Origin: Acidobacteriota bacterium
GTDB lineage: Bacteria; Acidobacteriota; Terriglobia; Terriglobales; Acidobacteriaceae
DNA length: 15,276 bases
Assembly (NCBI GenBank): GCA_021810815.1
Contig: JAJZHR010000008.1
Location: forward strand, 1 to 15,276
Direction of reading: 5' to 3'
The translations under genes were made by a program, and so were the position numbers. Numbering within the stretch: position 1 is the first letter of the stretch; the number at the start of each line of letters is the position of its first letter. This document shows positions 13,293 through 15,276 of the stretch, piece by piece. The notes below the pieces were generated by a model. That model saw only the letters and a list, made by a program, of their open reading frames with translations, did no database searches and was not told the origin of the DNA.

Positions 13293-13478
13293 CTAGTCTA
13301 CTATCCGAACGAGATGAGGGATAGCCTTGACCATGCCGCGGATGGAAGGTGTGTCTTCGCGCAACACGATCTGGTTCAGCCGCGTAAAGCCAAGTCCCTT
13401 GACCACCAGCTTGTGCTTCACCGGGGTGCAGATCTTGGAGCGGAAATACTGGATCTTGATCATCGCTGTCTCTGCCAT
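13293..13478 (-). CDS. rpmD: Large-subunit ribosomal protein uL30
   Basis: A small 50S protein of 61 residues: IKIQYFRSKICTPVKHKLVV, then GLGFTRLNQIVLREDTPSIR and a C-terminal GMVKAIPHLVRIVD. The K-x-L-GL-x-R-N/L pattern and the MVKxIxHLV ending are those of bacterial L30. The ATG at 13478 is preceded by AGGAG at 5 nt, so the MAETA start is preferred to the Met five codons later. It lies between rpsE and rplO, its standard place; the gap before it is filled with a degenerate minisatellite. Confidence 0.96.
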   Translation of the reverse strand: MAETAMIKIQYFRSKICTPVKHKLVVKGLGFTRLNQIVLREDTPSIRGMVKAIPHLVRIVD

Positions 13479-13529
13479 AACTTCTCCTCGAACGCGGCCT
13501 GCTGCTCGCGCCGCTGTCCCTTTACTTCA

Positions 13530-13610
13530 TGTTCCCGGCCGACATCGTGTTCCCTGGCCGCGTTCTTCGGGCCACACTCCCGGGTCACGTTCTCCGGGGC
13601 GGTTCCCTGC
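13530..13610. repeat. Degenerate 13-14 bp tandem repeat in the rpsE/rpmD spacer
   Basis: Six imperfect units with consensus near YGTTCYCGGGSCR follow one another up to the rpsE stop codon: TGTTCCCGGCC (13530), TGTTCCCTGGCCG (13548), CGTTCTTCGGGCCA (13561), CACTCCCGGGTCA (13575), CGTTCTCCGGGGCG (13588) and the partial GTTCCCTGC (13602). The 14-nt spacing is twice the 7-nt phase of the other spacers. It has no coding or terminator character. Confidence 0.7.
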
Positions 13611-14120
13611 CTAGAGCTCGTGAACCTGCTTGCCGCGCATCGCTGCCACTTCGGCACGGTCGCGCAGCTGGATCAGAGCGTCGAAGGTGGCCTTGATGAC
13701 GTTGTGCGGATTCGCCGAACCAAGCGACTTGGTGAGCACGTTCTGCACGCCGGCCGAGGTCATGACGGCGCGGACGGCACCGCCGGCGATGATTCCGGTA
13801 CCCTCAGGAGCCGGCTTCAGAAGCACCTGGCCGGAGCCAAAGCGGCCCAGCACCTGGTGCGGAATCGTGGTCTCGGTCAGGTTGACGCGGTGAAGGTTCT
13901 TCTTCGCCGACTCAATGCCCTTGCGGATGGCCTGCGGAACTTCCTTCGCCTTGCCAGAACCGTAGCCAACCACACCCTCGCCAGCGTCTCCGATGACGAC
14001 CAGGGCTGCGAAGGACATGTTCTTGCCGCCCTTGACTACCTTGGTGACGCGGTTGATGGCGACGACCTGGTCTTTCAGGTTGAACTTGTTCGCGTCCAGC
14101 TTTTTCGTAAAAGTTGCCAT
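13611..14120 (-). CDS. rpsE: Small-subunit ribosomal protein uS5
   Basis: 30S protein important for decoding accuracy and the mRNA entry channel helicase. The 169-residue product has the double-stranded RNA binding-like N-terminal domain (QVVAINRVTKVVKGGKNMSF, then AALVVIGDAGEGVVGYGSGK). The C-terminal domain has APEGTGIIAGGAVRAVMTSA (about 104-123) and GSANPHNVIKATFDAL. I start it at ATG 14120 because AGGAG lies 4 nt upstream; the frame is open to 14135, but those five codons have no such site. It follows rplR after 44 nt. Confidence 0.97.
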   Translation of the reverse strand: MATFTKKLDANKFNLKDQVVAINRVTKVVKGGKNMSFAALVVIGDAGEGVVGYGSGKAKEVPQAIRKGIESAKKNLHRVNLTETTIPHQVLGRFGSGQVLLKPAPEGTGIIAGGAVRAVMTSAGVQNVLTKSLGSANPHNVIKATFDALIQLRDRAEVAAMRGKQVHEL

Positions 14121-14164
14121 GTTGCTCCTGTTCAATGTTTCTGAACCCGTTTGTCTCTGAAGAA

Positions 14165-14521
14165 CTAGAAATCCAGTCCAGCTTCGCGCGCAGCATCGGC
14201 AAGCGCCTTGATGCGGCCATGGTAGAGATATCCGCCGCGATCGAAGACCACCTTCTTGATGCCCTTCTCCTGCGCTCTCTCTGCGATCAGTTTGCCAAGC
14301 TCTTTGGCAGCGGCGACGTTGCCGCCAGTCTTGAGCTTCGCAGCAAGCGTGGAGGCGGAGACGATGGTGACGCCAGCGGCGTCGTCGATCAGCTGGGTGT
14401 ACAGGTGATTCACCGAGCGATAGACATTAAGGCGCGGGCGCAGCGAGGTGCCCTGCATCTTCTGCCGGATGCGCGCGTGAACTCGCTGGCGGATTGCGTT
14501 TCTCTGAATCTGAGGAATCAT
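14165..14521 (-). CDS. rplR: Large-subunit ribosomal protein uL18
   Basis: 5S rRNA-binding protein of the 50S central protuberance. The 118-residue product has a basic N-terminus (RNAIRQRVHARIRQKMQGTS) followed by RPRLNVYRSVNHLYTQLIDD. It ends in the conserved VVFDRGGYLYHGRIKALADA (91-110) and AREAGLDF. The length fits (117 in E. coli). A purine-rich AGGAAAGGG lies before the ATG at 14521. It is preceded by a 115-nt spacer with a strong hairpin and followed by rpsE after 44 nt. Confidence 0.98.
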   Translation of the reverse strand: MIPQIQRNAIRQRVHARIRQKMQGTSLRPRLNVYRSVNHLYTQLIDDAAGVTIVSASTLAAKLKTGGNVAAAKELGKLIAERAQEKGIKKVVFDRGGYLYHGRIKALADAAREAGLDF

Positions 14522-14583
14522 TGTGTTTCCCTTTCCTAATGGCGGAGCGGCCCTGCCGCACCGTTCGGTCTGAATACAGATCC

Positions 14584-14622
14584 TAGCTGCCGCTTCCGGA
14601 CTTCAGCCGAAAGCGGCAGCTA
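14584..14622. repeat. Strong hairpin in the rplR/rplF spacer
   Basis: TAGCTGCCGCTT (14584-14595) and AAGCGGCAGCTA (14611-14622) form a perfect 12-bp stem. It is extended inward by CGG/CCG (14597-14599 with 14607-14609) after one mismatch, around the loop ACTTCAG. No U-tract follows in the direction of transcription, and essential genes lie beyond it, so an efficient terminator is unlikely. It looks like a REP-like palindromic unit, though a role in mRNA processing is possible. Confidence 0.75.
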
Positions 14623-14636
14623 CAATTCTCTCCTGC

Positions 14637-15176
14637 TTACTTCGTGCCCGTCTTGCCGGCCTTCTTCTTCAGCTTCTCGCCAAAGTAGCGAACGCCCTTG
14701 TTCTTGTACGGATCCGGCTTGCGCAGCGACCGCATGTCAGCGGCGACCTGGCCTACCTTCTGCCGATCAATGCCGGAGATGGATACGCGCGTCTGCTTGG
14801 GGTCGATGGTGACGTCGATGCCGGTGGGCAAAGGAAACTCAATCGGATGGGAGTAGCCCAGCGTAAACACCACCATGCCCTTGCCCTTCATCTCAGCGCG
14901 GTAACCGATGCCGACGATGTCCAGTTCCTTGGTCCATCCCTTGGTGACGCCCTCAACTGCATTGAAGACCAGGGCGCGCGCCAGACCGTGCATGGCGGCG
15001 AACTTGTCGCTGGCACGCTCGGCGAGGATGTGGCCATCCTTCTCGACCAGCGTGATGCCCTCGGGAAGAAGAGCATCGACACGGCCCTTGGGACCCTGCA
15101 CCTGAACCGTGTTCCCTACCACCGTGTACTTGACGCCGCTCGGAAGTACGATCGGCTTTTTTCCAATACGTGACAT
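14637..15176 (-). CDS. rplF: Large-subunit ribosomal protein uL6
   Basis: 50S protein near the factor-binding site, made of two similar alpha/beta domains. The 179-residue product begins MSRIGKKPIVLPSGVKYTVV, has the GVTKGWTKELDIVGIGYRAE segment at the domain junction (about 78-97) and the C-terminal signature VGQVAADMRSLRKPDPYKNK followed by GVRYFGEKLKKKAGK. The length matches the family (177 in E. coli). AAGGA lies 6 nt before the ATG at 15176. The gene normally upstream is rpsH; I could not recognise its end in the last 100 bases. Confidence 0.98.
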   Translation of the reverse strand: MSRIGKKPIVLPSGVKYTVVGNTVQVQGPKGRVDALLPEGITLVEKDGHILAERASDKFAAMHGLARALVFNAVEGVTKGWTKELDIVGIGYRAEMKGKGMVVFTLGYSHPIEFPLPTGIDVTIDPKQTRVSISGIDRQKVGQVAADMRSLRKPDPYKNKGVRYFGEKLKKKAGKTGTK

Positions 15177-15210
15177 TTCAATTCCTTTATGGCTTGCGAG
15201 TCCCGGGGGC

Positions 15211-15245
15211 TTTCAGCATCCAGTCACCAGCTATTCGCTGACAAT
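15211..15245. repeat. Heptamer-phased sequence upstream of rplF
   Basis: The 100 nt beyond rplF hold no recognisable gene. 15211-15245 splits into phased heptamers TTTCAGC, ATCCAGT, CACCAGC, TATTCGC, TGACAAT, whose minus-strand forms (GCTGAAA, ACTGGAT, GCTGGTG) resemble the ACTGGAA-type units of the infA/map and rplQ/rpoA spacers. The element GTCAGCGAAT is shared with 6110-6119. Confidence 0.5.
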
Positions 15246-15276
15246 TTGAAGCTTACGCTTCCTGCTGAGATCCAAC

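Noticed and set aside
14584..14622. Rho-independent terminator inside the spc operon
   Set aside because: The hairpin is strong but is not followed by a T-tract in the direction of transcription, and termination here would cut off the essential downstream genes.
6083..15245. CRISPR array as the explanation for the repeated sequences
   Set aside because: The repeats are 7 or 13-14 nt, directly adjacent with no unique spacers, and no cas gene is present.
15177..15276. 3' end of rpsH at the right edge
   Set aside because: rpsH is expected upstream of rplF, but none of the three minus-strand frames in the last 100 bases shows the uS8 C-terminal motif (GGEVLC-like); a short frame ending in TAA near 15253 is too short to judge.

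Overview
The window looks like a chromosomal segment of a fairly GC-rich Gram-negative bacterium, most likely an acidobacterium of the Terriglobus/Granulicella/Edaphobacter kind. That placement is an inference. It rests on the POTRA protein (an outer membrane), the style of the ribosomal proteins, and the repeat-filled spacers in the ribosomal operon; no rRNA is present to confirm it.

Left part (1-5574): the 3' two thirds of an FtsK/SpoIIIE DNA translocase gene (+) runs in from the left edge. It is followed at once by a decayed IS5-family insertion sequence (about 1046-1737). On the far side lies a convergent gene for an ATP-grasp protein (-), whose present stop codon lies inside the IS end. 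Divergent from it is a LacD-type tagatose-1,6-bisphosphate aldolase gene (+) with its own promoter, Shine-Dalgarno sequence and strong terminator. A secreted POTRA-repeat protein gene (+) follows; its mRNA may be leaderless. A short stretch of possible gene debris and a hairpin terminator then separate these genes from the operon.

Right part (5575-15276): one long minus-strand block holds the end of the spc operon joined to the alpha operon. In transcription order it reads rplF, rplR, rpsE, rpmD, rplO, secY, adk, map, infA, rpmJ, rpsM, rpsK, rpsD, rpoA, rplQ. Gene order and products are canonical: ribosomal proteins, the Sec translocon channel, adenylate kinase, methionine aminopeptidase, initiation factor IF-1 and RNA polymerase alpha. 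rpmJ (37 codons) is easy to miss, and infA starts with TTG.

The genes are ordinary, but the spacers between them are not. Several of the larger gaps (85-210 nt) are filled either with degenerate tandem repeats phased at 7 nt (or 13-14 nt) or with hairpins of several types. These repeats sit inside one of the most conserved operons in bacteria and are the most interesting non-coding signal here. I found no CRISPR array, tRNA, rRNA, defence island or clearly new multi-gene system.
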